Positions 11,081-23,325 of a stretch of 62,882 bases of DNA are shown here, piece after piece. The notes beneath the pieces were generated by a model. It worked only from the letters and a program-made list of their open reading frames with translations. It was not told the DNA's origin and made no database searches. A program made the position numbers and the translations under genes. The DNA lies in contig WHUZ01000158.1 of NCBI GenBank assembly GCA_015179045.1, forward strand, positions 1-62,882, in the 5' to 3' direction. The first letter of the stretch is position 1. Every line of letters starts with the position of its first letter. The stretch comes from Kalaharituber pfeilii. Lineage: Eukaryota > Ascomycota > Pezizomycetes > Pezizales > Pezizaceae.

Positions 11081-14034
11081 TTATTCTCCGGAATTATCTC
11101 CCTCAGAGTCACTCGCTCTCGGACCCAACACTGCTGCTACCGTTGTTTGGCTTGCAGTATTTTGTCGCCTTGAAGCCTGAATTTTTTGTCGTATACGCGA
11201 GAAATTTAATGAGGATTTGGTGGCTTCAGACTTCTTGGCTTGGCTTTTGCTTCCGACAACTGTAGGAGGATGGCTTGTCAGAGTGGCGTGAGTTGGAGTG
11301 GAGCAACTTGTCGGGGTTGTTGGTTTGCGTACGGTGGCCGGAATAACCTCTGAATCGGAATCTTCATTACTTTGTAGCCTTTGCCTCTTTGCCGCAGGCT
11401 CGAAATCTGGATCTCTGAAGAGATCGTCCACTTCTTCCAATCCTAGTTGACTGTTTGGTATGACGGTTGCGGCTTGTTTAGCTGAATCAGCTTTGCGGCG
11501 CAGACTTTTTCTTGTAGGAGTTTTCTTCTCCTTCATTTGTAGGGTTGTTGGGATTTCTGGACCGCGCTTCTCCTTCTCCGCACGACTCTCCTTCTCCACA
11601 CGATCCTCCTTCTCCACACGATCCTCCTTCTCCGCACGACTGTCCTCCGCACGACTCTCCATCTCCATACCACTCTCCTTCTCCGCCCTGCCATTCTCCG
11701 TCCTGCCATTTTCCTCCACGCAACAAGTGCTCCCGTGGCCAACCGACCCCAGCCCCTGGTTATCATCGGGTGCCGACCCCCCTCCGGCAGTGGTTTGAGC
11801 TTTTAGCGAGATAGACGGGGCTTCCTTATTGACCTTGCGGGAACGTGCATTGAGGGATGCTGAAGGTCCATTGTGGGGCGTTGCAGCTGTGTTGATAGGT
11901 GCCGGAGAGGAATCGGGAACCACGACGGGGCTCGCCGGGGAAATATTGGGCCTGGGGGCAGCCTTCACAGAGCTCTTCGTACGCCGGAGTAACTCCTCCG
12001 TCTTGCTTTCGATCTCGTTCTCGACTTCAATATCCCCCGAAGAGTACTTCCCCAATCCGATTGCTGCAGGCAGGCCCTCTACTAATGTAATTGCTTCCTC
12101 TAGTGAGTCACACCCCACCGGGAAATAGCACTCTAGATTTTGGGCATCTGTGGGTCCCTGCTCAGCCAGTTTCAGAAAGCGCTTTGTAATACCCCTAATA
12201 AACTCCGCATAAGTTGCATGGAGCTTAGTCTTAAGCTGGGTTAACTCCCGCTCTTGGGGTTTTGGCATGTTCGACTTCCACATTGTTGTCATCTGCTTGA
12301 CATTTTTAGCCACCAAGCTGTCCAAAGATGCTATATCATCATCCTGTTTGCTTGTCCTTGCTCTTTTCGGTTTGGTTTTGGGGGTGTCTGATGTCGGCGG
12401 TGATATTTGCGACTTCGGAGGAGCCGTAAGCTTGTAAATACAATCCTGCATCATTCGTCAGATTGAATGTAGTCAATTTGAAGCGTACCGTGTTTTACCT
12501 CAAAGAACTTTGTCTCCAAATCTTTGACCGCCGGATAAACCATGGAGCCTAAGGTACTCGCTAAGGCAAGCCCCAGCCGCGCCCAACCCATTAGTTGCAT
12601 GAATCGTGTGCGATAGCTGCCGAATTCTGCCATGGTGGCTATATTGAGATTCTCAGAGTTGAAGTCGTCAGGATAATGGGCTACGATTCAAGATATCCCA
12701 TGCAGAAGTTTTTCCATTTCTTCTTCTACCTCACCCTCAGCCTCAAATTTCCCACTGATGATGCGTGTGGTAAGAAGCTCCTGAATTATTTCCTCTGAAC
12801 TGAGTTTCTTCGAGGCAGATCGTCCTTCGTCCATCGCATTGGGTTTATACCAGCGACAAACCTGGCACATAAGAAGGCTAAGAGTCGTCCCTATAAATCG
12901 GCCTACAATCGCAAAGTCTTTAAACAGATAGATGGGGCGATCCAGTAGAGTGGTTCCCAAGAAAGTACAGCTGGCATCATAATCGGCATCCGACAATCTA
13001 ACCAATAAAGTTGGATTTCTCTGACCATTGCTGGAGTAGTATAGGTCATGGACGAAGTCTTGTGAGCGCGGAAGTGAAAGGGTTGCTAAAGTTTCCAGCG
13101 TGGTAGTATCTAGAGCATCAGGAGAGCCTTGTGAAATGCCTTGTAGTAGACTGAAAGTGCTTGACAATATTCCTTCCCAAAACTAAAAAATTTAACTAGC
13201 AGTCAGCAACGAACAATTTCATCAATACTGGGTGGGGGGGGGGGAATCATACCCAACGGATTCGTTTTTGTCGTAATGGGAAGTCAAAATCCTGGGCGCG
13301 GAAGGTCTCGTAATACGGAGGGTACTCTAGATACTTCGTGATTGTATCCTTCCATTCACTAGTATATGCCCAGCGAAAGCGTTCCGTCACTTTGGTGTTC
13401 AAACAGCTGTCCTTGAATTGTGAGGCTCGTGTGAGCATGACTTCTCGCTTTCCCTGCTCGATCTGGCCTGAGAACTCCGTGATCCCAGCATCAGCATTTA
13501 GCCATTTCTTCCAAATATCGGCCTAACTGTCCGGAAGATGCGGGTCATCGGGATTAAGACGAAGTAGCTCAAGGAGGAATTGTTCTTCTGGGCGGATTTT
13601 GGTGCTGTCTATTGCAAGTGCAGTCCAGTGGACTTTTGAGAAAAGTTGTCGCTCCAGCTCAGGTTTTGAAAGTTCTTGTGCTGACAATTCCGACCGGGTC
13701 AGAAAGTAAAGCGCGTGCAGGCGATGCATACCTATGATTCAGTATATAAGATGAGTGTAACAAGCGGAGAAGATGGAGATAACTTAATTACCAGCTTGTA
13801 CCTCCATTTTAGTTCCGGTGATAGCATAGAAGCGCTGCACAATTAGGACATCCGGAGACATGGCACTGCGCTTAGTGATAGTAACATTTTCATGCAATGC
13901 CCATTCTTCCAACTTCTTTCCATCCACAAGTACGATAATATAGTGTCGAAAATCGTCATTCAAACAGCCTTTCGTTTGGAACGTCTTGACCATTTCCGCG
14001 ACATGGCTAGGTTTAATTTTGCGTTGGTGGGTTC
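11081..14034 (-). pseudogene. Gene A: multi-exon gene of unknown function, two internal stops
   Basis: I do not recognise the protein. Minus-strand exons join in frame through short GT-AG introns: exon 14034-13792, intron 13791-13732, exon 13731-13253, intron 13252-13183, exon 13182-12499, intron 12498-12446, exon 12445-11081. The joined product is about 900 residues. Two in-frame stops interrupt it: TAG at 13523-13525 and TGA at 12688-12690. The true 5' end is unresolved: 'gcag' at 14035-14038 looks like an acceptor, with a possible first exon upstream. The N-terminal part is globular-looking (e.g. 'HYIIVLVDGKKLEEWALHE'). The C-terminal ~450 residues are low-complexity and charged, with basic stretches (KTKPKRARTSK, AAKRQRL) that could be nuclear signals and an Arg/Ala/Glu/Lys repeat. 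It is divergent to gene B and absent from the second module. Confidence 0.6.
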
Positions 14035-14770
14035 CTGCATTGGAGTAAAAATTTTTAGTGCTATGTCAACAATTAGCAACCTTCGGAAGAGTACACCTAC
14101 CGCATGACTATTGAAAGTCGAGCTCCTCCCACCAGACCTTTATAGGCCCAATGATCGCGTGTCTAATTGTTGCACTGCACTCATCGCCTGAGTAGTTGCT
14201 GAAAGTCCGATGAGTCAGAGTGGAGAAAGTTGAGTTTGAGGGATGAGTAGAGTGAAGGGTATGAGACTAAGAGTGAGGATGGTTCTCCACGGGACGTACG
14301 CTGACCAGGGAAATGTGTACAACGAAGTCCCTGAATTGCAATGCCAAGACAATTAGTCAGGTGCGTATTCTTGGCAACCACTTGCCTAAATTGGCGAGGC
14401 CCCCTGACGCAGAATTGGGTGAGTATTGTCTGTACTGAAGCAGTGTTGTATTCTCATCACTACTACTTACCTAGTAGCTGTTTGTGTATTTTGATATATG
14501 AGTATTGTCGGTTAGAAATGAGACTAAGCAAGGATTATAACGTCATCGCTCGGGAGCTTGGAGTTGCAGGAAGGATAGTCTCGGAAGCTGGGGTGCATAC
14601 ATATATAATGTATCGATCCCTGTACTGCAACACTTCAACCCTGGTAATGTAATGCTAGCCTGGTCGCACAACCTTAGGGTAGGACCACATTATTACCTTG
14701 ACATACTTGTAGTCTCGACAGCACATCCTTGGACTAAACAAAATGCCAGAATAGGCAATTTTGCATGTTC
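14035..14770. other. Intergenic region between genes A and B (left part)
   Basis: This is the 5' flank of gene A. From about 14307 it is duplicated at 45158-45629, where it abuts the minisatellite directly. No gene seen. Its right edge, GGTATCTTAGG (14771-14781), is the target site of LINE-B. Confidence 0.6.
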
Positions 14771-14781
14771 GGTATCTTAGG

Positions 14782-17700
14782 TTTTTTTTTTTTTTTTTTT
14801 TTCCTATCACATGACCCCGCTTGTAGCTGTTCGCCATGGCAGGGCCCCTGGGTCTAGACCCTCAAAGCCCGGAGGCAGGCTTTTCTACCTGAATCTTCCA
14901 CCGCCATCTCTACAAACGAAAACATCAACCCCTCCCCGCCCCACTTCCCCGAGGCACTTTAAAAATAGCTACATCTTTCTTCCCCCGCCACCTACTAACA
15001 AACGGAAATTCGCCCCCTCCCCCTACACCTTCAGCGAACCGAAAAACTCTCCCAGCGTATTCACCATCTCCCCATTCTCCTGTTCCACCATCCACTTTTT
15101 GTCATCGATATCCTCCCACCTTCCCCATCCTTTCAAGTACTCCACCTCCTCACACCTGAACGCCAGGTGGTCCGCCGTTTGTCTTTCCTCGCACTCACAT
15201 ACGCTCCCCTCCATCGCTTTCCCGATCCTTACCTCCCACTCCTTCCCCATCCCCTTTCCCGTTCTCAGTCTCGTGAAAGCCGTTGCGGCCCCCCTTCTCC
15301 ACTCTATCACTGCGCCCCCCCCGTACCCCCTTTCCTTTCTCTCCGCCGCGCGCAGTCGCTTCCACTTCTGCCGCAGCCCCCTTCTGTTACCACCGACCTC
15401 CCTACCCTGTCCGCCGCCCTCTTCGCTTCGACGTCCGCCGCCTCGTTGCCGGCGATACCGATGTGTGCCTTCACCCACATCAGCTTAACGTCCCCCCCCT
15501 TTTTTCCTTCTCTCCGCGACTGCATCCACCACTCTCCTCAGATCTCCGGTTCGTGCTTTCCCCCAATCTCCCGCCTTCCTCACCACCACGATTGCTGCCT
15601 GTGAGTCTGTCAGGATGACCAGGTTTGCCGGTGCTGGGACCGCCTTCTCTATCCCCACCCTCATCCCTCTCACCTCCCCATCCCACACCGTCGCTCCCGT
15701 CCCCATTTCCTCTCCCCCCCCGCCATCCCACTTCCAGAATCCCCCTCCTACTCTCCCCTTCTCGTTCATGCTACCATCTGTGTACACCGCCCCCCCCTCT
15801 TGCGTTGCCCAAAAGATTGACGACTCCCACTCCTCCGCGCTTCCCCCTTTGCGTCCTTCTCTTGTCACTTCTTCCACCTCCGTTCTCGCACATCCCCCCC
15901 CCATGACACCTCGTCCACCCCCTCCGGCATGACGAAGCGAACTGTGCTCTGTACCCTCCCTGCCACCGACTCGAACCCATCCTTCTTCTGCGTCGCCCAC
16001 CCCACACTCCAGTCCTTCCAGTCCCGCCCCCGCTCCTCCACGTCCCCCTCTCCCCTGAAGTCCACGGTCCAGATGTCTCCGCATCCCTTCAGGTCCCCCA
16101 TACTCCTCGCTACGAACCGCGCCTGTGCCGCGTCTAATGCCGTCTCCGCACTCTCCACTCCGGCGATCCAGTTGACTTTCTGCATCGCTGCTCCGTGGAC
16201 AGCGCCCGTAGCCTTCTTCAGTACCTGATACTGAATCTTCTCCATCTCTCTCCTCCACTCCTTCTGTCCCCGCCACCCTATCTCCAACCCCCACATCATC
16301 ACCGCCTTTATCATCCCCGTGTACATCTGTCTCCAGCTGCGCGGGCTCATCCCCCACTGCCCTGCACCCAGCCCCATCATCGGCCTGTTAGTTTCCTTGC
16401 CTTCTCTATCCTCGCCTTCCAGTGGAAGTCGAAGTCTAGAGTCGAGTCAAAGATCACTCCCAGCCACTTCACTCTCTCCACCTCCTTTCTCCTTCTCTTC
16501 CCTTTGCCGAAGACAATATCCTCATGCTTCGCTGTCTCCAGCGGTACCCCCATTTTTCCGCCACCCTCCCCGTTATCCTTCCCAATTTCACTCTCAGTCT
16601 CTCCTGATCCACCTCCCCTTCCCAGTCCCACGCCGTTACATTGATGTCATCTACGTATGACGGAACTTCGCATTCCACCTTCGGGCATTCTCTCCTTAGT
16701 GTCTCCTCCAAATCTTCCAACATCGGCGCCAGCCGTATCAGAAAAATGACTGGTGACAGGGGCGACCTCTGAGGTACCCCCACGTTCGCTCTGCCTTCCC
16801 CCCTGACCACTCCGTCCCACTCCACCGTGAACTTTCTCTCTCTAAAAAATCCCTTCAGCCACCCCGCCCACCTCCCTGCTCCCTTGTCTCTCCTCACCCT
16901 CTTCAGCACCTCTTCCCCCTTCATATTATTGAAGCCTCCCCTCACATCGTCGAGGCTCCACACTGCCCCCCCCTTTCTCGCAAGACACCTTTGTGTTCTG
17001 GCGACCGCCCTCATCATCGCCTCTGCCGCGTTTCGTCCCTTCATTCCGCCAAACTGATGACGGTGGAAAAGTTGCTCTGCTTTCTGTAGCTCGCTTGCCA
17101 CCACCTTCTCTCCCAGCTTCGCTACGCAGTTGATCAAGTTTATTGGTCTCCAACTCTTCACCTGCGACTTATCTTTCCCAGGTTTCGGAATCATCACCAC
17201 CTTGCTCAACTGCCACTCTTCCGGAGTCCTCCCCGCCGCCATCTCCTCCGCCATCTGTGTCATTAGCTCCCGCCCTAACGGCGTCTTCATCACCAGCTTC
17301 AAGAGCTTGTATGAAATTCCGTCCGGTCCTGGTGCAGACACGTTGCTCGTCCCCTTCAATGCGTCCTCCAGCATGCCCACTATCTTTTCTACCTTATATC
17401 CCGGCCCTTCCTCCGTCTCCCCCCCCCCTCCTCACCACCTCTCTCCTCCCACTGAAAGTTTCTCTCGACTAGTGCTTTGCACTTGTCTTGCTCCGTTTTC
17501 AGATCCTCCCCCTCCTCTCCCGTCAGCTTCCCCATCGTCGCCTTCACCTTCCATGGGTCTTTTGCTACCCTGGCGACCACCCATGGATCCTTCTCTCCCA
17601 TTTCTTCTGCGAAGGCCCTCCAACACTCCTCTTTCTCCTTTTTGATGTTCGCCTTGAGGGTACTCTTCGCTTGCTTCCATCTCTCATACCTCTCCGGGTC

Positions 17701-18037
17701 CATCCCCTTCGCCCCTTTACCTACTCCCCCTCTCCCTTCTGCCGCTACCTTCTTCCGGAGGCCCGTTAGTTTCTTGGACCACCACTTCTTGCTCCTCCTA
17801 TACACCCTCACTTCCCTGCTATGTCTCTCCTTGAGGCTCAGGAGCTTCTCGTACGGGGTCTCCCCCGGCAGCCCCTCCATCCACTCCCCTTTCTTCTTCT
17901 CATCCCATTCCTTCATGTCCTCCACCATGTCCTCCACTTCCTCGAAATTCACTCTCTTTCTTTTCCCTCCTCCCCCTTCCTCGGTATCCTCCCACGCCAT
18001 GCCTATGGCCGCATGATCCGAGCTCAGGAACGCCTGT
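14782..18037 (-). mobile_element. LINE-B: 5'-truncated Tad1/L1-like LINE, 3.26 kb
   Basis: A minus-strand non-LTR retrotransposon with its poly(A) at the left (T run 14782-14802). It is flanked by an 11-bp target-site duplication GGTATCTTAGG (14771-14781 and 18038-18048). The homologous position in the second module (about 45620-45630) holds one copy of that 11-mer and no element, which proves the boundaries. It encodes the endonuclease C-terminus, reverse transcriptase and RNase H. The 3' tail ('cacatgaccccgcttgtagc' on the plus strand) differs from LINE-A. Confidence 0.95.
15023..18037 (-). pseudogene. LINE-B ORF2: endonuclease end, reverse transcriptase, RNase H
   Basis: Reading leftward: the endonuclease C-terminal motif SSDHAAIG (about 18010), just inside the truncation; RT motifs GPDGI, 'MIPKPGKDK', 'SWRPINLINC', and the active-site YVDD (about 16650); then RNase H with VYTDGS, 'EVRGM' and LTDSQA (about 15790-15600) and a later 'WVKAHIGIAGNEAAD'; then a Cys/His tail 'CECEERQTADHLAFRC'. 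The frame shifts several times, often at runs of C or G (e.g. near 17421). The normally conserved PQGSPLSP reads PQRSPLSP. The element is therefore dead. Pro/Ser-rich plus-strand frames here are shadows. Confidence 0.92.
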
Positions 18038-18048
18038 GGTATCTTAGG

Positions 18049-19490
18049 GTTATGCAAGTCAACCAGACGATGTGAGCATATAACTGCTCTACTTAACTCT
18101 GAAAATATCTATAGGCATTGATAGTTGGTAAGAGCCAACTTAGTACTGGAGTCCTAATCTCACGCGCACCAGCCTCTTGGTTGGGGATAATATCGTCACA
18201 CTCAGCGCGTTCATGTTCGAGCCTGCATGAATCCAATACTACAGTTGTTCTCAAGAACAACACTGGTTACGAGACTAGTACTTTGTACAAACTTTAAGAA
18301 TTTCATCCGTACATAGAGATAGTACAACGCGTATTCAAGGCACCAATTTTCTGGTAGCTAGCATAACTTGGCGCGGCGCGAAGTAACACTTACCTCCATC
18401 ATGGAACTATATAATTGGTAGAAGTTCTGGTGGGAGTCTTTCAAAATACAAATCCCGTTAGCATTATGCAAATATGTTCTTGTCGCAAGCTGGGTAGAGA
18501 CTAGAAATATATATTCACACGGGTACAAGTATGTACATATGGATTTCTGCTTCCGCCAAGCAATTTAGTTTCACTAAAGTGTGAAGTACGTGCACACGCT
18601 TTTAGCATGTTGCACCACCACAAGTAAGATTGACCCTAGTCTCTCCAGACCGAACCACAACAAATTTCATAACACAAAACGAGCCCCGATAACGTTAAGG
18701 TCTCACAAGCACCCTAGTTCTTGAGTTGGAACGGAAAAACGAAGCCACATTTGTCGAAACATGACATCCGCCACCCGTGTTGAGCTGTCTATCAACATCC
18801 GCTACCCGTATGTTGCTGTTACTAATAGATATGTTTTTTCTATTACTGTTACTAATGGATACGTTTCTTCCTGTTACTGTTACTAATGGATATGTTTCTT
18901 TCTGTTACTGTTACTAATAGATAATTCCCTCTAACTGCTGTTTCGTCTGTTTATTGGTTGCTGTTCTGTTCTTTTATTTAACATACACATGATCTACACT
19001 CCGTTGCTATTATGTGTCTGAATCATACAATAACGCCACAGTACCAACTTCACGCCACAGCGCTTAGTTGCAAGCCATGCATTCCGTTACTTCCGTACCT
19101 GCCTGATATGTTACACCTGCCTGTCTAGTCATGGTTCTGCAGTCTCGTTATGCAATGCTCATTATGTATATAATCCTGTTTGTTCTGCATCTCTTTGATC
19201 AATCAGACTTATTGGACCCAACGGTACGGACCCAACGGGAGAGATCTTCTTTATTCCTTCAGAAGCTCTTTCTTGTTTTTCCTACATGACGAAGCCCTCT
19301 TTATTCTAAGTGCGAATCCGGAATTCAGGGTCGACGTTCAGTCAACATTAAGTATAGTTCACGGTTACGCTCAAACATGTACTCCGTACAAGGGGGTGTT
19401 CGCACTAATTTCAGATCGACAAATAGGGATTCATACACAGCGGAAGTGATATTCTTGGCGATAGGGCACACATAATTCAGGGATTCAAGA
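18049..19490. other. 5' region of gene B
   Basis: Duplicated at 45630-47079 with few differences. It contains about 3.7 copies of a 31-bp repeat ('ctgttactaatggatacgtt', 18799-18925). No gene seen. It presumably holds the promoters of genes A and B, split from each other by LINE-B in this module. Confidence 0.55.
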
Positions 19491-19496
19491 CATGGA

Positions 19497-22400
19497 GTGG
19501 GAAGGTTAGTAGAAAAAGCAGGGGGTGGGGCTCTGTGCACAGGGTTGTCTGACTTGTACATAGTGGAGTATGACAGTGATTCGGAGAATGATTTTTTATC
19601 CGGCGAAAGTTGGGAATTAGACTTCGAGGATTTACACAAAGTCTTAATGTATGAGGAGATTGTCACGAAATTGAATCATTTGGAAGATGAAGTCGCAACT
19701 GGAAGAGGGTCCAAGAGGAGGGAAGCCCAAATTAAGTCGTTTCAATATCCCGTGAGGTTGCTCACCAAAAAGTATGCTTGGGATACGCTAGGTTCTAAGG
19801 GCGAACGGCTGGGCAGTATTAAGTATCTCAAACCGAACGGCCGTCAAGCACGGGTAACTCCCCGCAAGGAAATCTATTTAGATTTTATGAGTATAGTTGG
19901 TCGGCCAATGCGTGTGTTAGTGGACTTGGATTGTAGGGGTCAGCTTATGCAAAGTATTGAACTGAGGTTAAAGGAGTGGAGTAATTGTTATCGGTAAGTA
20001 TATCTACCCAAGAGCGAGCTCGCGCTGACGGTGGAGGATTGATTATGAGCTAATACTGCTGAGTTTATAGGTCCAAACATGCGCATCAGCTTTCCTGGCC
20101 CCTTAACGGTACAACATTCTACTTGGGGAGATCGAATTATCGATTACACTGGTTTATCCTAATGCAACCACAAAATGCGAACGCGTTCAAATGGCACGAA
20201 AATCCGGCAAAGCGTGCAAGCCAGGTGGAAGCAGGATGTAAACAAAGCGCATTGGAGAAAGAGCATGCGGAGGCTCTTTTTCTATATATAAAAGAGCTAT
20301 TTAAACATCCTGAATTATCCGGAAGTGGGTTTGATCAAGAAATGAGTTTTACAAATATGAACTCCACGTTGCAACTCAATCATCGGGCTTGGGTAACATT
20401 TCAGAGACTATTTATGGAGATGTTTGCAGAGGGATTTTATTCTGACCCTCTGGGAGAGGAACCAGGTAAGAGCTCGGAATTGAAAGTAGTTTGCCGGGTA
20501 ATCAACACTAATTAGGGATGTCTAGCCACCTGGTGGGATAATTATAAGCCTGCGTTTGCTTGCTATGATTATAGCCAGGACGAGCCGCTCGACCCCCCCA
20601 TGGGAATCGATATGATGGAGTGGATATCGGAGGAATTAGATCGCCATTTCGACTCCGCAAATATTGCATCAATTTGTGTGGCAATTGCACAGAATTTTAA
20701 CTATGACTCACAAATTCCAGACGTGCGACAACCAAGCGATGGTTTCGGTAACATGGGAATCCTGATAGAATGCAAGCATGTCGAATCTTTATTTGAGACC
20801 CCTCGCGAGAGACGTGCATTGAGTTTGTACTGACTGGGACTGCAGGGGAGGTAAGTTGTGCAGAGCGTATTGTAAACTCGATGTCGTGAGGTACGGCGGT
20901 GTGAGCTGATCGGATTGTGTTCCCTAGATATTGCAACTGGTAATCTTCTCGCCCTCTTTAGCAAATCTGTTCCAGGAATTGAATGGATACTTGGCAGAGG
21001 TGAACGGTTCTCGACATGAAATTGCAAATATGGGACATGTCCAGAGTTATAGCATGATTAAGCAAGTCGTTCGGCATGATCCCATGGACTTTAAAATTGC
21101 GAAAGGGATGTATACAGGGGCTCTGGGATATCCTATCTCAAAGACATTGGACCGAGTGGCCTTTATGCGAGAGAAGGACAAAGTGTGGAAAAAGGTGGGG
21201 TTAAGTGCTGAGCAGGAAGAACGACCACTGAATTTGACCTGGAAGTGCCTCCAAACGGCCGCGGATACAGGGCGTATTGGGTTTCGGATTGAGGGGGTGA
21301 TATGCGTGAAAATGTCTCGTCTTCAGCAGGAAAATCGCAACTTCCACTATATCTGCGATGAGGTTTTGCTTCCTTATCTGACTTGGTGGGCGTCAAAGGG
21401 GGGGGGTTAGATATTGTTGATGGCTTGGTGGTGTTTCCAAAGTCAGACTTCCCAGGGATTCTGATTACGTGGACCAGGATTCTGGAGCTACTTATGGAGC
21501 GGTTTATTGCGACCTACCTTCGTTTCGGAGGTTTAACGGTTCTCGAGGCGGAGATAGTTGCGAATACGGAGCGCGCAGCGGTGTTTGTTCTAATGGGGGA
21601 TGTCAGGACATTCCCAAGGTCTTGGAGATGGCTAGGTCATGCTGAAGCAATTTCATGCCGGGGTTTCCTTCACATGGATCCGGAGAAAGTATTATGGCAC
21701 AAAGCGATTACGGCGCGACCTACGTTGGTGGACTTTTCATGGCCGATACATCAAGAAAACGATGCACTGCGAGGAAAGGGGGTGCTTGAAGGGACACCTT
21801 GTTTGAGTCAACATGCGACGCTTTGACATCATCATGGAGTTGAAGTTGCTAATAGCAGGTGTATCTATGCGAAACTTTTTGATATGAACTCATCAAAAAT
21901 TAACAGTGTATCAAAGTTCCGCAGTGCGATTAAGGATATAGTTGGGATGTTCATGCTGTCGGAGTATCGGGAGTTCGCTCGACGTGGGATGAAGGCAATT
22001 TTGAAGGAGAGAAATATCAAAGGTGCGGCTGGTGGTAATGGCTGCCATGTGCTGGGGCATAATAAACTTAGAAAGATGAAGGACTGGGAGGGTAAAGGTC
22101 TTCGGGAATGCTTTGGAAGGTATGGAGTTGAAGAATGCCTTGCTTGCAACATGTGAAACTGACGCGGGTCAATTCTAGGAACTTGAGGGATACAATAAGC
22201 TTTTTGAGTACTGGAAGCAGCGATGGGACTGTTCCTTTGAGCCTTCCTCCTCGTATGTGGCAGAAGGATTTCTGTGAAAAGTTATACGATACGATAATGG
22301 CCGAAAGTAAGCCGCGACCAGTTGGTTTATGGGGACATCAGGATCGATGGCCGGAAGTACTCAAAGAATTCATTCATATTGTGGGGCCAAACCTGAATTG

Positions 22401-23325
22401 CAATATTAAGGTGGAAGCAATCGACGCCATGGATAGAGCGATGGGCGATTTCAAGATTCATTGTTTTCCAAGATTCGGACCAAATGGGATTACTGCAAAA
22501 AGAGTTTTAACGTTCATGGAACCCGGGGATAATTGGAAGGTAGTATCAGTCCCTAAAGCAGCGGGGAATCCACCTGTGGCGATGATGGAGGCTTCGCACA
22601 TAGAAAGTGCTCGAAGAATTGTGTTGGGGGTGCAGTTACCCTTCCAGAAATTACCGGAGGTCATTGAAGTGGGGCTCGAAGTTCTGGAAACTGAATTACT
22701 GGAGAAAGTCAACAAGCCAAGGTATGCAGATTATGCTCGAGTCGTGAAATTGGTCCGCGAATTGGCGAACGTCAGGGACAAGGTTATTGGATATCTGATA
22801 TTGGTTATACTGACACTGGGAAAAATCAGTCCGCTGCCCACCAGAGACGAAACTGAACATTTAACCGCCTGGTGCAGACATCGGGGAAGGAAGGAGCTGC
22901 ATCGTTGGTCCGCAATTTTCTTTATCAAAGGCATGAGTTTTATGTTCGCAGATGAATTTAAGGTTGGGTTCTCCGCGGATTTCAGTTTCGCAGGCTTCAA
23001 TACGAGGGTGGCGGAACAGTACAAGATCCAAACTTCTACGCTGTTGAAATGTGGATTTCTTAAGTGTCGGTTCGAAAATGGGAAATTCAATCCCAAGATG
23101 TTGGATGTGATTATCGAAAATCGCGGAAAACTGAAGAGGAAATTTGACTCGTGGGTTAGATCTATTGGACGAGGGGAGTACTCTCAAGTGATTGAGGAAA
23201 TTTTCGGCGAAGAAAATGTCGCAATGTCGAATGAAGCCAAGGTGAACTCCTGTCCGGATTATTATTCCTTTATTCCCAGGATCAGGATGCAGTTAGCTGG
23301 CAGATGGAGGAAGGGGCCGAGGTAA
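19497..23325 (+). pseudogene. Gene B: long spliced gene of unknown function, copy 1, decayed
   Basis: I do not recognise the family. Exons splice in frame: 19497-19993, 20071-20465, 20526-20850 and 20928 onward, with introns 19994-20070, 20466-20525 and 20851-20927 (GTAAG donors). The rest reads to 23325, giving about 1,150-1,200 residues. The start is uncertain: the first frame begins without ATG and may have an upstream exon. The N-terminus has an acidic stretch (EYDSDSEND). The last ~390 residues (22135-23325) are one clean open frame. Disabling changes in this copy are TGA at 20831-20833, TAA at 20941-20943, a 7-base deletion near 20955, a G-run frameshift near 21400, and breaks around 21825 and 22150. 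At the first three sites the second module (47080-49859) reads through, which shows the ancestral frame. Confidence 0.6.

Noticed and set aside
10942..11265. 107-residue plus-strand ORF
   Set aside because: It overlaps the minus-strand last exon of gene A, has no recognisable features and no second copy.
15167..18016. Pro/Ser-rich plus-strand ORFs over LINE-B
   Set aside because: They are antisense shadows of the GC-rich minus-strand reverse transcriptase/RNase H frames.
19319..19336. Adjacent EcoRI and SalI-like sites (GAATTC, GTCGAC) suggesting vector or linker contamination
   Set aside because: The same sequence is present in the second module (about 46905-46922) with normal flanking divergence, so it is genomic.
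19497..23325. Gene B as a KDZ, Crypton, Helitron or Starship-type transposase
   Set aside because: TET/JBP genes can travel with KDZ elements, so I looked for DDE/CxC, tyrosine recombinase, HUH and helicase motifs, and saw none.
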